Assembly (NCBI GenBank): GCA_963921195.1
Contig: OY992540.1
Location: 9,165,266-9,229,265 of the forward strand
Length of the DNA stretch: 64,000 nucleotides
Direction of reading: 5' to 3'
Origin: Pegoplata infirma
Taxonomy: Eukaryota > Arthropoda > Insecta > Diptera > Anthomyiidae
The first letter of the stretch is position 1. Each line of letters opens with the position of its first letter. A program made the translations under genes and the position numbers. The notes below the pieces were generated by a model. That model had not been told where the DNA came from, searched no databases, and saw only the letters and a list, made by a program, of their open reading frames with translations. Shown in pieces: positions 1-12,300 of this stretch.

Positions 1-300
1 TTCTATGATATTTTTCCTATAGAAAAAGTCTGAGATTCTGAGACATTTTTTCTTTAAAAAAAATCAGATTCTGACACATTTTTCTATGGAAAAAGTCTCA
101 GATACTTTGACAGTTTTCCTATAGAAAAAGTATTAGATTCTAAAACATTTTCCCCAAAAAATAATCTCAGATTCTGAGAAATTTTTTCCCGTAGAAAAAG
201 TCTCAGATTCTGAGACATTGTTTCTATAAAAAAGTCGTCGATTCGGAGACATTTTTTCTATAGAAAAAGTATTACATTCTGAAAATATCAAAATTGTTAC
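1..300. repeat. Degenerate minisatellite of alternating palindromes
   Basis: Roughly eight degenerate units of about 35 bp. Each combines a TTTTTCTATAGAAAAA-like palindrome with a CTCAGATTCTGAG-like palindrome. It lies just downstream of the second fu coding exon, so it is probably intronic. The same unit forms a much longer array at 26220-28600. Confidence 0.8.
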
Positions 301-327
301 AAGTTATACTACTAAATTCTTTCTCAC

Positions 328-1078
328 CTGTAAAAATGAACGACAATCACTGCTTAAAAAACTTGGCCACTTAACCTCTTCGTGTTTTATAATTTTTACC
401 AAATGCAATATGGATGTTGTACAAAATGGTGGCTGTCCTGCCATAGTCTCATAGGCTATACAACCCAACGACCATAAATCAGCTTGATGATCATATGGTT
501 TTTCAGCCAACAATTCAGGAGCCATATACAAAGGTGTACCCTTAATGGAAGTCAAGACATGTGTACTCATTGTCATATTTCTAGCCAAACCAAAATCACA
601 CAATTTGGCATGTAAGTCTTCATCGAGCAAAACATTTTGTGGTTTTAAATCACGATGCAATATACGATTAGAATGTAAGTAATATAATGCTGAGACCAAG
701 TGACATATTAAACGTTGGGACTTCTCCTCGGTCAATGAACCATTACGTGACAAATAGCGATGTAAATCAACAAGGGCAAATTCAGTAACTACCACGAGTT
801 CGTTCTTGGTCTCAAAAGACTCCAACATTTCAATAACATTGGGATGCTTTAATTGAGCTTGAATATCACATTCTCGACGTAGATTTTTTAATTCTCGTGA
901 AGAACGTCCACGCTACAAATTTACAATTACATTATTAAATTCTTCCTAATTGAAGTTTTAAACTTACTTTTGATATAACTTTGATGGCCACCGTCTGATC
1001 ATCATCCTTTCTAATGGCTTTGTAGACCATACCAAAAGATCCTTCACCCACTAAGGAATTTACTTTGTAACGATTCAT
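328..1078 (-). CDS. fu: Serine/threonine kinase Fused, 5' exons (partial)
   Basis: Fused is a cytoplasmic kinase that relays Hedgehog signalling from Smoothened to Ci together with Cos2 and Su(fu). Two coding exons are visible: 968-1078 (37 codons, ATG at 1078) and 328-912 (195 codons), with donors GTAAGT and GTGAGA and an AG acceptor at 913-914. The 232 codons cover nearly the whole kinase domain: a glycine loop GEGSFG near residue 10, the VAIK lysine near 33, the catalytic loop HRDLKPQN, the DFG motif, and GTPLYMAPE in the activation segment. The N-terminus begins MNRYKVNSLV, as I remember for fly Fused. The frame stays open past the second donor only to a spurious stop, so the regulatory C-terminal half (fly Fused is about 800 residues) must lie left of the window. 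All catalytic residues look intact. Confidence 0.93.
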
Positions 1079-1759
1079 TTTATTGTTGTTTTTATGAATT
1101 TCATGTATTTCTCTTTACTATTTAATTACAATTTGTTTAAAAACTTGTTGCTTGCCAAAATTTTGTTGTTTGCAAGAGTGTAAACAAAAAATTAAACAGT
1201 CAGCTGTATGTACCAGTTTTTTAGGTTTTTAATACAGCGTAGGTTATTTTAGTATGTATTAAATATTTAGTAATCATTCACAATAAAGTACACTTGAAAA
1301 AATATATGATTAAATTTAATTGTAATGCTGTATTCGCATCATTTTTATAACCACATACACGCAAAAAAAAACTTGTGTCGGAGTGAGCAAAAATCTGGCA
1401 TAATTTTACCAAAAATATGCTAAAACTACAACCGACGAAGTAGTTTTCGTAATTTAGCCAAAACACTTATGTAAAAAATTTTGAAGAAATTGCTAATGCT
1501 ATTTAAGCAAAAACTTGGTAAAATATACCAAAAGAAATATGGTGAAATATACCAAAATTATTTGAAAAGCTGACTAAAAATAATGCTAAAAATTACCACA
1601 TTTATGCTAAAATAAATTTTCAATAAATTTTTGTAAAAATTTGTATATTTGTTGAATTTAAAATTTTCACAGAATAAATCCATATTAATGTAATAAATGT
1701 TGTGTAGGATTTAATTTACCACCGACCAACTGACCCTTTTTGTACAATTTTCTCGAGTG
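1079..1759. other. fu 5' flank, no gene seen
   Basis: AT-rich sequence upstream of the fu start codon. It presumably contains the 5' UTR and promoter, but I cannot point to a convincing TATA box or initiator. Short ORFs here are low-complexity and unsupported. Confidence 0.5.
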
Positions 1760-2240
1760 ACTGCTGCCTACGCTTCTTCTTGAAGTAAAGGATCCGCTAT
1801 AGCTTCACGAATTTATTTAAAAGCATCCTGTAAAAATAGAAAATTATTACAAAACATAAATTTTTAATTTAAAAAATTGGTTAACCCCATTGGTCTCTTG
1901 GTAAGGAGGAACACTTACTTTGTCATTCCATTTGTGACTCATCAAAACAGGTATGGACTCCCTTGGCTTTGGGTTTTTATGTTTTAATTTTATAACTAAA
2001 GGCAGGATTGGTGTCCACGCTCTTTATTGTAGTGAAGGATTCTCCATAGCTTCAAAAATTTATTTAGCAGTACCCTGTAAAAATATAAAGCTATTACCAA
2101 ACACAAATTTTTAACTAAAAATCTATTAAACCTTATTGGTGTCTTCGGAATGCGGGTATACTCACTTTATCATTCCATTTGTTATTCATCGAAACATACG
2201 TCTGGGACTCCATTGGTTTTTCTTATTGAATAATGTTTTA
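1760..2240. repeat. Direct duplication of a ~220-bp unit
   Basis: Two diverged direct copies lie at about 1765-1985 and 2020-2240. Both run from a CACGCT/TACGCT start through GTAAAAATA and a CATTGGT/TATTGGT block to a TCATTCCATTTGT block and a GGACTCC...TTGG end. The TCATTCC block resembles the head of the dispersed TATACCCTCCA repeats found elsewhere in the window. Confidence 0.7.
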
Positions 2241-2339
2241 AGTGATGAAAGCAAAATTAACTTTAACATTCTTTTATCTTACATTTATTTATCTTTTAGA
2301 AAACTAATTATTTATTTTTATTTACCCGGCTAAAAATGT

Positions 2340-2560
2340 TGTATATTATCATATATGATATCATATATGAGACCATATATAGTATCATATATAGTATCAA
2401 ATATGGTCTCATATATGACCATATTCCAAAATTGGCGCTTATATAAGACACGATCATATATGATCCAATATATGTGATCATATATTAGATCATATATTGA
2501 ATCATATATTGAATCATATATTGAATCATATATGGGATCATATATGATGTTATTTTCAAT
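2340..2560. repeat. CATATATGAT-type tandem array
   Basis: About 20 degenerate words of 10-12 bp built on ATCATATATGA. On the minus strand this reads as a repetitive Y-D-x-I-Y-D peptide, an artefact of the repeat and not a gene. Confidence 0.8.
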
Positions 2561-2991
2561 TTGTTTTACATTCTTTTTCATATTTTTTATTTTTTTTTTT
2601 CATTCTAAACTATATGTAATAGATTATTATGTATATATTCACCAGAATTGCAGACGGTGTACATAAGTATAATTTAAAATTAAAAATATTTTTTTTTATT
2701 AATTTTGGTGTTTTCATATCTTTTAATGAAACCCTTTAGTTTGATGATTTTAATTTCTTAGTTACTATCGTTTGCATTTTTGGTGACCATATAAAAATAA
2801 ATAATTTAACTTATAGATATGAGAATACATTTTGATAGTCAACAAAATAAATTAAACATAAAAGATCTTATATATCAAGTTTTTCAATTGATATCAATTA
2901 CGAAAGATGCGAACAAAGGGCTTATTAAAGGAACATTGATTTCCTTTGTGTTTGCTTGTTTTAGTGTTAATTCCGATTATCTTCAGACTTA

Positions 2992-3591
2992 CAAGGGAAG
3001 TCTCCCTAGTGTCACCCGCGGATCTTTATGGAATTGGTTTTATTTTGTAGAGCAGAAAAAAAAAAGGGACACGTATTTTTTTATAGCGGCCCAAATTAAT
3101 ATTTAGGGGGTAAAAAGGAGGGGGGAAGACAAGGCCATTTTTCAGTTTTTTTCGTTTATCTCCTATATTATGCAAAGAAACCTAGTCATGTTACATACCA
3201 AATGAAAGGTCTTTGGAAAACCTATCTATGTGTGCTAAGAACGTGTCCAAACATGCACAACTTTTCATCATATTGAGTAAAATACCAAAATATTAGGACA
3301 TTTTTGTTAATAAGTCGAAAAATATTAACTTCTTTGGCCCGTTAATAGCACCACGAGATAGGTATTTTTAATACCTTTAATCTGATACCACACATGCCTA
3401 TAGTAATTTGGTTTAAATAGGCGTAAATCGTAAAAAACTGAAAAAGGTAAATTTCCCCCCATACAAATCGACCCCCCCTAAAAATGAGTTTGGGCCGCTA
3501 TAAAAAAATACGTGTCGAATTAATTTTCGTTCTTAACAACATATACAAATTTCGTGAAAATCGGAGGGTGACACCAGGGAGACTTCCCTTG
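2992..3591 (-). mobile_element. 600-bp MITE, TIR CAAGGGAAGTCTCCCT, TSD TTA
   Basis: Terminal inverted repeats start CAAGGGAAGTCTCCCT and extend through GTGTCACCC. The 3-bp TTA on both sides (2989-2991 and 3592-3594) is the target duplication. Internally a second inverted pair (CGTATTTTTTTATAGCGGCC) flanks the central part. A second copy in the opposite orientation is at 27049-27473. Three-bp duplications suit PIF/Harbinger or CACTA-type elements. No ORF is seen. Confidence 0.85.
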
Positions 3592-3974
3592 TTAGCGTTT
3601 TTGTTATGGTATAAGACTCTTTTTTAAAATCTTTTTCAAAATCTAAAAAAAGGAAATAAAATAATATTAGTAGTAATATTTAAGATATTTCTAGAATTTT
3701 TATTGTATTAAAGTATTACCAACGATAGCATTTGCTGCTAATAGGATAATGATAACACGGATGTCATTTAACGAAGCAACCATGTACCTTTAAAGATTGG
3801 CTAGATTCTGCTAGTTACATACATACATGTTGGAGTGTATTTTGTTAAGACCATGGGATGCTTAAGCCCATTGGATGCTAAAGACTATGGAATGCTTTTT
3901 AAGGAAAAATATATTGTCTTTCAGAAATCCATCTGAAAAAATATTAAAAATTATTACACATTTCTTTTTTTATT

Positions 3975-4094
3975 CCAGCAAAAAAGAACTTGCTACTACT
4001 AAATGCATGCATCAAAATTCAAAGCAAGCAAATAATTACTTAAGACTTCGATAAAAAGCAATATATTTAGTAGTATGCATTTTATCTTGCTGGG
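3975..4094. mobile_element. 120-bp MITE with CCAGCAA ends
   Basis: Ends read CCAGCAAAAAAGAACTTGC and, in reverse complement, CCCAGCAAGATAAAATGC. Both arms then carry TACTACTAAAT. Similar CCCAGC(A/G)AAA ends bound the elements at 55156-55888 and 56251-56803. Confidence 0.6.
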
Positions 4095-4097
4095 TTA

Positions 4098-4775
4098 TGT
4101 TTGTAAGAATATTTGAAGGATAGGGATAAAAACTAGTTCTACTTACATCATGTTTGTAAGGATATTTGAAGGACAGGAATAATAACTATTTCTACTTACA
4201 ACATGGTGACAATGTGTCAGGTTGTCACTTTCGCTTATAGACAGCTTTCTTGTAATTGTATAAAAACGTTGTCCTTCTCAAATCGTTACTCAACCTTAAA
4301 ACTGATACGTTCTTTTCATTTCGATTTGCTATGGCGATAGTAAGCGATTTCAAAATAGTTTGTAGTGTTGGAACCGTAGTGATAACGTTATGGTCGTGCA
4401 TATGCCCTCTGCTCCAAGTTAAGTGAGCTTAACGTACCTCCGCATGGTTCAATTTTCTAGTAACTCGGCCTTCAAACTTCTTATACATACTTTCTTTCCA
4501 TTTCCAATTTGCTACAGTAAGGGATTTCAAAATAATTTATAGTGTTGGAATCGTAGTGATAACATTTCTGGTGGTGCATATGTCCTCTTCTCCAAGTTGA
4601 GTGAGCTTAACGTTACTCGGCCTCAAAACTGCTTATACGATCTATCATTTCCAATTTATTATGGCGACATTAAGGGATTTCAAAATAGTTTGCAGTATTG
4701 CAATCGCAGTGAAAACATAATGGTGGTGCATATGCCCTCTCCACGAAGTTGCACGAGATTAACGAAGCTGCGTAG
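4098..4775. repeat. Local tandem duplications (two units)
   Basis: A ~52-bp unit (GTTTGTAAGRATATTTGAAGG start) is repeated at 4098-4148 and 4149-4205. A ~125-150-bp unit occurs three times at about 4310-4440, 4495-4620 and 4643-4770; each copy contains ATTTCAAAATAR and GTGGTGCATATGYCCTC-like blocks. The ORF crossing the last copy has no recognisable features. Confidence 0.75.
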
Positions 4776-5159
4776 TTTAATTTTCTTCAACATCAAAGCA
4801 CTCTATATTATTGTATTTGCGACATATGTTCATTTACTCATTTTGAATATGATCTTGTTTTGGAATAAAATGCCCACGCTTATACTTGTTATGAAGATGA
4901 ACTGGAAAAAAATAATACATATGATTTTAAAATTCTAAATTCATTTAAAATTATATTAAAAACCTACCTTTTCCATTTTCTTTATGTAAAAGTAACTTTT
5001 TTAATCAGAATATTTTGCAACTAGGAAACAATATTTTTTAAATTATTGATACGAATCGGTATTAAGATATAAATATGGTAATAAAATATAATTTCAATCG
5101 TACAAAACTTTTATTTTGTAATTCCGGTTGATATTTTCATACACATGCACTAAAATTTA

Positions 5160-5335
5160 ACATTTTATGATAACATATATGTTTCCATATATGATATCAT
5201 ATATGGCATATATTTTATATACGGCCACATATATGGGATCGTTTCTTGCATATATAGTCACATATATGTTTCCATATATTTCATATATGATCATATAAAG
5301 ATTTATATATAAGCATATATGAACATACACATTTA
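5160..5335. repeat. CATATATG-type array, right arm
   Basis: Degenerate CATATATGNT words mirroring the array at 2340-2560 and ending at the TAGCCGGGT terminus. Confidence 0.7.
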
Positions 5336-5349
5336 TTTTTAGCCGGGTA

Positions 5350-5830
5350 TGTATTAATTTATTTTTATTTTATATATCAATTTCCTTTTTACGTTTTTAT
5401 AACACAAAAAATAAACGAACAACGCACGCACACAAAAATACAAAATGAAATGGCGGTCTGTATTTGTTTTGTTTTTTTGTTGTTTTCTTTCGATAAATTT
5501 TTGTGCAGGTAATTTGCGTTATTGAGCAAGCTACTTGGTTATTTTACATAAAAAATGAATTATATTACTTTAACATCGACAAGCATAATATTAGCAAAAA
5601 GTTGTTAAAAATTTTTTTTTGGTATGAAAAAAGTTTTACCAAGTAGGATTGCTCAATCTTACACAGATTTTTTTTTTGCGTGTACAAGGAAGGTATCCCA
5701 TAGCTTACACTCCGATTGCTCTGCAATTTATATATGTTAATAAAGTACCGAATACTAGGTTTAAAAAAAAATTTGCCACCTTATGATATATGATGGCCTT
5801 TCGGGAAAATCTGAATAAAATGCGAACTAA
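5350..5830. other. AT-rich stretch without a recognisable feature
   Basis: Low-complexity T-rich and A-rich sequence. The phrase GCTCAATCTTACACAGATTTTTTTTT suggests old repeat debris, but I cannot assign it. Confidence 0.4.
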
Positions 5831-6055
5831 CAGGAAATTCGCCAAAAGCAAAACTACGTGTGGGCTTACACTTAATAGTGATTATTATATATGAATTTGG
5901 GGGTCGTGCGTATATACTTCTCCATATAAAGTAGCTCAACATTTACACATTTTTGACAAAAACCAACTTCAACTCCAAGTTCGACACACCATTGGATAGG
6001 CCCTAAAAAACGTTTCTATCCATATATAACACAGGGTTCTGATACCAAATTTTGG
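5830..6055 (+). repeat. Dispersed repeat, partner at 44310-44575
   Basis: Starts with GCGAACTAACAGGAA and runs through blocks (CACGTGT/TACGTGT, CTTCATATAAA, TTGGATAGGC/TCGGATAGGC, TTAAAAAACCTTT-like) that recur in the same order at 44310-44575. No ORF survives. Confidence 0.65.
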
Positions 6056-6195
6056 TTAGTTGGGGTACCCTGATTTCAAATCTGGCTACCGTTTTTTTGG
6101 GTCAGCTCTAGTTTTCGAGATAAAGCCTAAGGAAACTTTGAAAATAGGCTACTTTTGGCATGTTTGTGAGTCCATATTTACCAACACTAGTATAA

Positions 6196-6347
6196 AGGTA
6201 CCTACAGACGACGCAATATTATGTACAATATTCAATTATATTGATAGTGTGTGGGTAAGATTGACCATTGTACAATCGTCAATATTACCCACACACGATC
6301 AATATAATTGCATATTGTGCATTATATTGCGTCGTCTGTACGCACCT
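6196..6347. mobile_element. 152-bp near-perfect palindromic MITE, TSD TAA
   Basis: Two arms of about 70 bp are near-identical in inverted orientation. They start AGGTACCTACAGACGACGCA and AGGTGCGTACAGACGACGCA. TAA flanks both sides (6193-6195, 6348-6350). A 3-bp TWA-type duplication is what PIF/Harbinger elements leave. The ORF that crosses it is a by-product. Confidence 0.85.
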
Positions 6348-6386
6348 TAACATCCAAAAAGTGCATGACGATTTTAGGTATGTTGG

Positions 6387-7308
6387 ATATCGTCGCTGCG
6401 CCTAAAAATGGAGTCATGTGTAGTTTTTAAATTTTTTTTTTATTACATCTTTATAATCCCCTATTGGTCATACGTTTACTCACTAAACCGTTTTTTGATA
6501 TCTTGATTGGTTCAAAAGCTAGTAAAAGTAGCTATGTGTTCGTAATACTAAAAAAAGGTTTGAAAAGGAGTTATATGTTAAGCTACACATAACTTTTTTT
6601 GATAAAAAAGTAACAGAACGTGACAAAATGGACCACTGTTTTAGTAATATGAGGTTCACACATAGCATCCAAGTATTTTGAATGAATTTGTCAAGATTTT
6701 TTGGAAAATATTTGCAAATTTTTTTCCTGTAATAAAGCCTTGTGAAAGCAATTTAATCATTGACGGCGGAAAGTTTTAGTATCTAAAGTACAGCATCTTT
6801 CGCAGATGTCAATTTATGTCAAAGCTCTTAAATATTTACAAGAAAACAAAAAATCAGCACCATTTTTGCGAAAAATCTGTTGTTCACTGTTTAGTGAAGA
6901 GCTTTTAAATATCAAAATTTTAAGGACCTTGTCTACCTAATGTCGCTTTAAACCGCCAACAAACTATATTTAGTCTTTGTCTCACTCGAAAAGAAATTAA
7001 CAATAAGAATGTTTTCATAAGCAAAAGGAGTTAAGTGTAAAAAATATTTCCATTTACTTAAATTTTGTTCCAAAAAGTAGTTAAAAAAGGAGTTATGTGT
7101 ATGTTTTTTGAAAATTTCTTCACCACTGGAAAACCGCTAAATGTTTGATAATTTTTTTGCAGTATGTGGATAGCATATCGGTACAAGAACTTTTTGTAGA
7201 ACAAACTTTTAAAAAATATCGCGAAGGGACGAAAATAAACAGTTTTTTTGCTCTCCTGAACACTTGCCCCAAAACAAATGACTCCATTTTTAGGCGCAGC
7301 GACGATAT
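6387..7308. mobile_element. 922-bp TIR element, ends ATATCGTCGCTGCGCC
   Basis: About 31-bp inverted ends start ATATCGTCGCTGCGCC and include AAAAATGGAGTCAT. No clear target duplication was found. The interior has no long ORF. It sits about 40 bp right of the palindromic MITE. Confidence 0.75.
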
Positions 7309-7711
7309 GCTGATTCCAAAAATGCTCTTACTTTTGATGAGTCATCTTTAGTTTTTGAGATATTGCTAAAATAAAATTTTAAAATTTATGCCCTCTTTAA
7401 TTTCGTCTAATATTTATGCCTTTTTTAATAACTCCAAAATTAAAGCTGTCAGAAAAAAGCTAATACCATTTTTGGGATGCTCGCATCCAATATAGTAAAG
7501 TTCGTGTTTAAAACAGAGGCTCTTAAATTAGTTTTGGAAATTATAGCCAAGCAAAGTTGGTAAAACCGCACTTGTTCGACTCTTTAACAGCGATTTGCTC
7601 GCGAACGCGAGATGATGGAAAAAATTGGATAACAAATTCGGAATCAGCACACTAAACTCCACATAAATCAGTTGCCAAAGGTCAGGCAAATTGAAAAAGC
7701 TCAACTTTTGT
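7309..7711. other. Interval between TIR elements, no gene
   Basis: AT-rich sequence with scattered repeat-like phrases (GATGAGTCATCTTTAGTTTTTGAGAT). No ORF with recognisable features. Confidence 0.4.
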
Positions 7712-8292
7712 CACTAGGGTGAAGCAAATATAACTTTTTTCGAATTTTGAAAACGTCAGGGTCGGGAATGTTGCCTTTTGGAGTAATAACCCACAAAAAT
7801 ATTGGAACTATAGGGCAATTGCTTTGTGTTCCTTTTTTGACTTGAAAATCGAAAAGTCCCGAACGAAGTGAAAAAAATGTTCGAATTTTTTTTTCTGCTT
7901 AAAATATTAGTTAATATTTGAACATTACTGAAAAAGTGTTTTTATGGTAAACAAAACAAAACAAAAAAATTTTACCATTAAAACGCTTTTTCGTAAATAT
8001 CCAAATATAAACTAATATTTTAAACAAAAAAAAGTTCGAAAAAAAAAAATTTCCACTTTGTTCGGGAAAAAAATTTACCATTAAAACGCTATTTCGTAAA
8101 TATCCAAATATAAACTAATATTTTAAACAAAAAAAAAGTTCGAAAAAAAAAAAATTTCCACTTTGTTCGGGACTTTTCGATTTTCAAGTCAAAAAAGGAA
8201 CCCAAACCCATTGCCCTAAACCGCAAAATTCAACTTTCCCGACCCCGACGTTTTCGAAATTCGAAAAAAGCTATATTTGCTCCACACTTGTG
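7712..8292. mobile_element. 581-bp foldback element with internal tandem block
   Basis: Arms of more than 200 bp invert onto each other. Ends are CACTAGGGTGAAGCAAATAT and CACAAGTGTGGAGCAAATAT. Both arms share GAAAATCGAAAAGTCCCGAA. In the right arm a ~95-bp block (ACCATTAAAACGCT to TTTGTTCGGG) is present twice in tandem (about 7974-8064 and 8071-8170). A sequence related to one arm recurs at about 11210-11320. Confidence 0.85.
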
Positions 8293-8415
8293 TTCACACT
8301 TACAACCTTAAAAAGTTGTTAAACAAAACACCAGTAACAGAATAGAAACGTTATGGACACAGAACAAAGACTTTTTTAAACACGTCGCCCTTAAACACTC
8401 AAAAACAGCAGGTGT

Positions 8416-8547
8416 TATACCAAATTCGCATTCATTTTTTTAAACATGTTTATGCACTTAAACATGATTATGTACCTTAACAAGTTAAAATTTAAACATG
8501 TTTAAGTGGATAAACATGTTTAAAAAAATGAATGCGAATTTGGTATA
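8416..8547. mobile_element. 132-bp palindromic MITE, 38-bp arms
   Basis: Arms start TATACCAAATTCGCATTC and are perfect for about 38 bp. The core repeats AAACATGTTTA and TTAAACATG words. The outermost TATA could be a TA duplication of a Tc1/mariner-type element. Confidence 0.85.
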
Positions 8548-8559
8548 AACCGCACATTA

Positions 8560-9304
8560 TAGTTATAAATTAACTACAGTTTAATATATCTTTTTTTAAA
8601 TTAACGGAAATATTAGAAGATTTGAATTCATTCACAATAATTACCTTACTATTACTGTTATCTTAAAAAAACTACTAAACATTTGTTACGAATTATTACA
8701 ACTGTGTAATTTAAAGCAAACTTATCAAATAGTTGACATTTTAGTAAAACTCCTAGTTGAATGTTGACGTGGTTTTAATAACACAACATACATAAAGTGG
8801 AAAATTTTTTATTTTTTAAATTAACAGTGAGTAAAAAACAAAACAATGGTTAAATACTGATATTAACAAAATTTATAGCAAAGTGTTGAAAAACTTATTA
8901 AAATTATTGTATGGAATAAGAACAAAAAACATACAAACTAATATTGTTTTTATTTATTTGACCTCTCTCAATAACAAAATAATTGATTGGAAATTCTAGA
9001 GAGAGAAAATTTTGCAGAGCCGGTAAAAGTTAAGAGTTTAACATAACAATTTAACAGGGCTGGTAATGTTTTACATTGCCGGCTAATGTTAAGAGTTTAA
9101 CATGAAATTTTATCAGTTACAATGTTGTTTTTAAATTTAAACTTTAGTAACAGTTTTAAATAAACAAATTGAAAAATATACTTGAGATAATAAACATAAA
9201 CAAACAAATGAATTTGATTAAATAGTAAAAGTAGTTTTTAATTTTAGTATAAATAACGGTAATTAAATAAAAATTTTCTTTATTTCAGTTAAGGTATATT
9301 AACA
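8560..9304. other. 5' flank of the kinase-like gene
   Basis: AT-rich sequence upstream of the start codon at 9305. It contains two short related phrases (GCCGGTAAAAGTTAAGAGTTTAACAT- and GCCGGCTAATGTTAAGAGTT-like, about 9015-9110). The CTTTATTTCAG just before the start may be a splice acceptor of a 5' UTR intron; this is an inference. Confidence 0.4.
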
Positions 9305-12300
9305 ATGAGTTTAACAGACATTTCAAATAAATTTACGGAAACTACTTTGGAGGATATTATCAAAAAGGCAGGTGGTACTAAATATACTTCCTATAAATTT
9401 GGTAAAGGTTTTAAGAAAGGTGATTCCTATTTAAGCAAAGTATTTCGTTTATGTGTTTATGGTATTAACGAGGCTACTGGGTAAGTTATGGACATAATAT
9501 TTAATAAATTAATTTTTAATTTATTTCATCGATATTATTATTTCCAGTGAAAATGTCGAAGTTAATCTAATTGTTAAAGGCATGCCAGATAATTTGGCAC
9601 GCCGTAAACTCTTTCGTTCCGCCGATTTCTTTCGTAATGAAATTAATTTCTATTTAAAAATTATTCCTGCCTGGGAAGAATTCCAAAATAAGCGTAAACC
9701 CCAAAATCCTTTCACCGAATATCCCATTTGTTATGCTACGCTCTGTGATGGTGAAAATGATTTTATAGCCTTGCAGGATGTTAGTTTTTTGGGTTATGGT
9801 GCTCCCAATCGTCAAGAGTATATAACATTGGATGAATGTTTATTAACTATGCGTACATTGGGTAGATTTCATGCAATATCTTTGGCTTTAAATTCTTTTG
9901 AACCGGATGCATTTGAAAAAGCTGCCAAAAGTTTAGAGGTATGTTTTGTTTATAAAGAGAAATTGTTTTATTAACAGATGGAATATTTGTTCTTTTTTAA
10001 GGAAACTTATTTTGCTGAATCGAATCGTACATGGTATCAGGATTTTCAAAAATTAGCTTGTGTGGTTGCCAAAGATGCTGTTGCGAAAACTTTTCCAAAT
10101 TCCCAATATGAAACAATAGCAGACAATTTTCTGCAGCCAAATTTATATGACGATTTGATTAGTTTAGTTTCAACCAGATGTAAGTTGTTTACAAAATTTT
10201 AATTCCGAAATTTCGCCGTTTGGTTAAAAATTTCTCTTCCCGTGTAAAAATGGATTAGATCTTACCTTATCTGTTTATATCTATTCATATATCTGACTGA
10301 CTTTTATCTAAAATGACCCAAACCGAGATCTGAATAGATCTCGGATTTGGACAACATTGTCACAAATTTTATATGATAGTATATCTGATCAGATATAATT
10401 GTATACAATCAGATACAATCATATATTGTCAGATCAAAGCAGATTTGATAAGATCAAATCGATTTTTAACTGGGTTGGAGAAGTGTTTTCTCTTTGCAAA
10501 ATTGTACCAAATTTATTTAATTTTATCGTAAACTGAACCCATTTTCCCTTACCGTTGCGTTATAGGAACAACATTTTTGGATGTATATTAGGAGCAATTT
10601 TTGGTTTTTTTATACCCTCCACTTAGTGATAGAGGGTATATATAAGTTTGTCATTCCGTTTGTAACTAATCGAAATATCGGTCTGGGACCCAATAAAATA
10701 AATATATTCATCATGCCCGATCGATTTTAATACATTCTAGCGATGTCCGTCTGTCTGTCTGTGGAAAATGCTATCACTGACAAAATATTGCACAGATATG
10801 ACTGAAACTTAACATATTAATTGGAAGTTCTCCCGAGAAGTTTGGTATTGCATTTGAGCGATATCGGTTCAGCGGTTCAAAAGTTATGAACGAAAATGTA
10901 AGGACACCTCAAAAATTATAGTACATACATTCAACATAACCTAAAAATACAAAATTCTTTAATTTGGCTTCTGTTTGACATATGAGAACATAATTGAACA
11001 CCAAATGGTATTTAAACAAGTACGAACATTTCTTTGACAAAAAAAAAATCGCGTATTTTTTTTACCAAAATTTTTTTTAAATTTTTTTTTTTCAAAAGTA
11101 ATTTCCTTTTAAATAAAGTTTTTTGCAATAATCTTTTTGAAATTGTGGAGGGTATCACTACATTCGGCAAGGCCGAATTTAACTTTACTTGTTTTCAATT
11201 TCGCTTAGCATCAGGTTAGGAACAGTTGCCTTTTAGGGTTAATATGAACACAAAAAAATATTGGGCATGTGGGGTAATGCCTTTGGGTTATACTTGGGAC
11301 CTGGTATTCAAGTTCTGTTCAAAGGTTCAAGTTGAAAAATGTAGAAGAAAACTTTATTTCTAAAAATTATATACATTTCTGGTATTCCTATACCGGATTC
11401 AAAAACCCCAGTTTTAGTATTATCTTTAGAAGGATTTTAAATGGAGGCTTGTTTCGCGAATAGATTTTCATCAAACCGACTTTGTTATGATTTCTCTTAT
11501 AAGCGGCTTATAAGAGAAATCATAAAAACAAAATAATTGTTACGAATTCTATTTTTGCCGATCACCCAAATTTTGATTTTCTTGGTCAAAAAACGCATTT
11601 TTTTCATATGTACATATGTTAATTCCACGTAATCTAACGAGCTGATTGGAAAACAATGGTTGTACGATTTGTTTCAAATATGATTCTCTTTAACATATTT
11701 TCGAGATATCGCAAATTTGCAAAAAATGGCGGATTTTTTCTTACTGTAAAAAAATCTCAAATTTTTAGACAAACTTTAATTTTAAACTATTTTTAGCCAA
11801 ATCCGACCTTCGATCAATGTTTTGGTATTTTAGAAAAACTCTTCACTTTGCACTTTGGGCGCCATGGCGCCATGGGTTAAAATAGTCAAATTTTACACTT
11901 AATATGTCTCAAATTAACTTTGAATGAAAGCTTGTCTCAAGCTCTATGAAAAAGTTAATGGAAAAAAACTATCGTTTATTTTAAATCGAAAATTTTGGTG
12001 AACATTTTTTAAAAATTCAAAACTTGATCAAAGATCGAAACGGCATTAAATTATCAAGCCATAAGAAAGGGTCAAGGGAAAGAAACTGAGGTTTTTTTTT
12101 ATTATTTCTTGAACGTATGAAAAAACCGTTATTTTTTATACCCTCCAACTACAGTATGGGGGTATACTCACTTTGTCATTCCGTGTGTAACACATCGAAA
12201 TATCGGTCTAGGATCCCATAAAGTATATATATTTATCATCAGTGATCGACAAGACATTCTAGCGATGTCCGTCCGTCCGTCTGTAGTTAACACGATGCAG

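Larger units (their letters stand above)
2324..5348. mobile_element. Putative TIR element with CATATATG subterminal arrays
   Basis: The left edge reads ACCCGGCTAAAAAT and the right edge is its reverse complement, ending TAGCCGGGT. Immediately inside each edge (2340-2560 and 5160-5335) lie arrays of 10-12-bp words containing CATATATGAT. A flanking TA on each side suggests a TA duplication. No transposase ORF is visible. The interior holds a nested MITE (2992-3591), another (3975-4094) and tandem repeats (4098-4775). The edges could instead belong to two separate elements. Confidence 0.5.

Noticed and set aside
2330..2581. 83-codon minus-strand ORF with Y-D-x-I-Y-D repeats
   Set aside because: It is a translation of the CATATATGAT array; the frame stays open only because the repeat lacks stops in it.
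11034..11219. Lys/Phe-rich ORF in the kinase intron
   Set aside because: Translation of the poly(A)/poly(T) part and tail of repeat A1.
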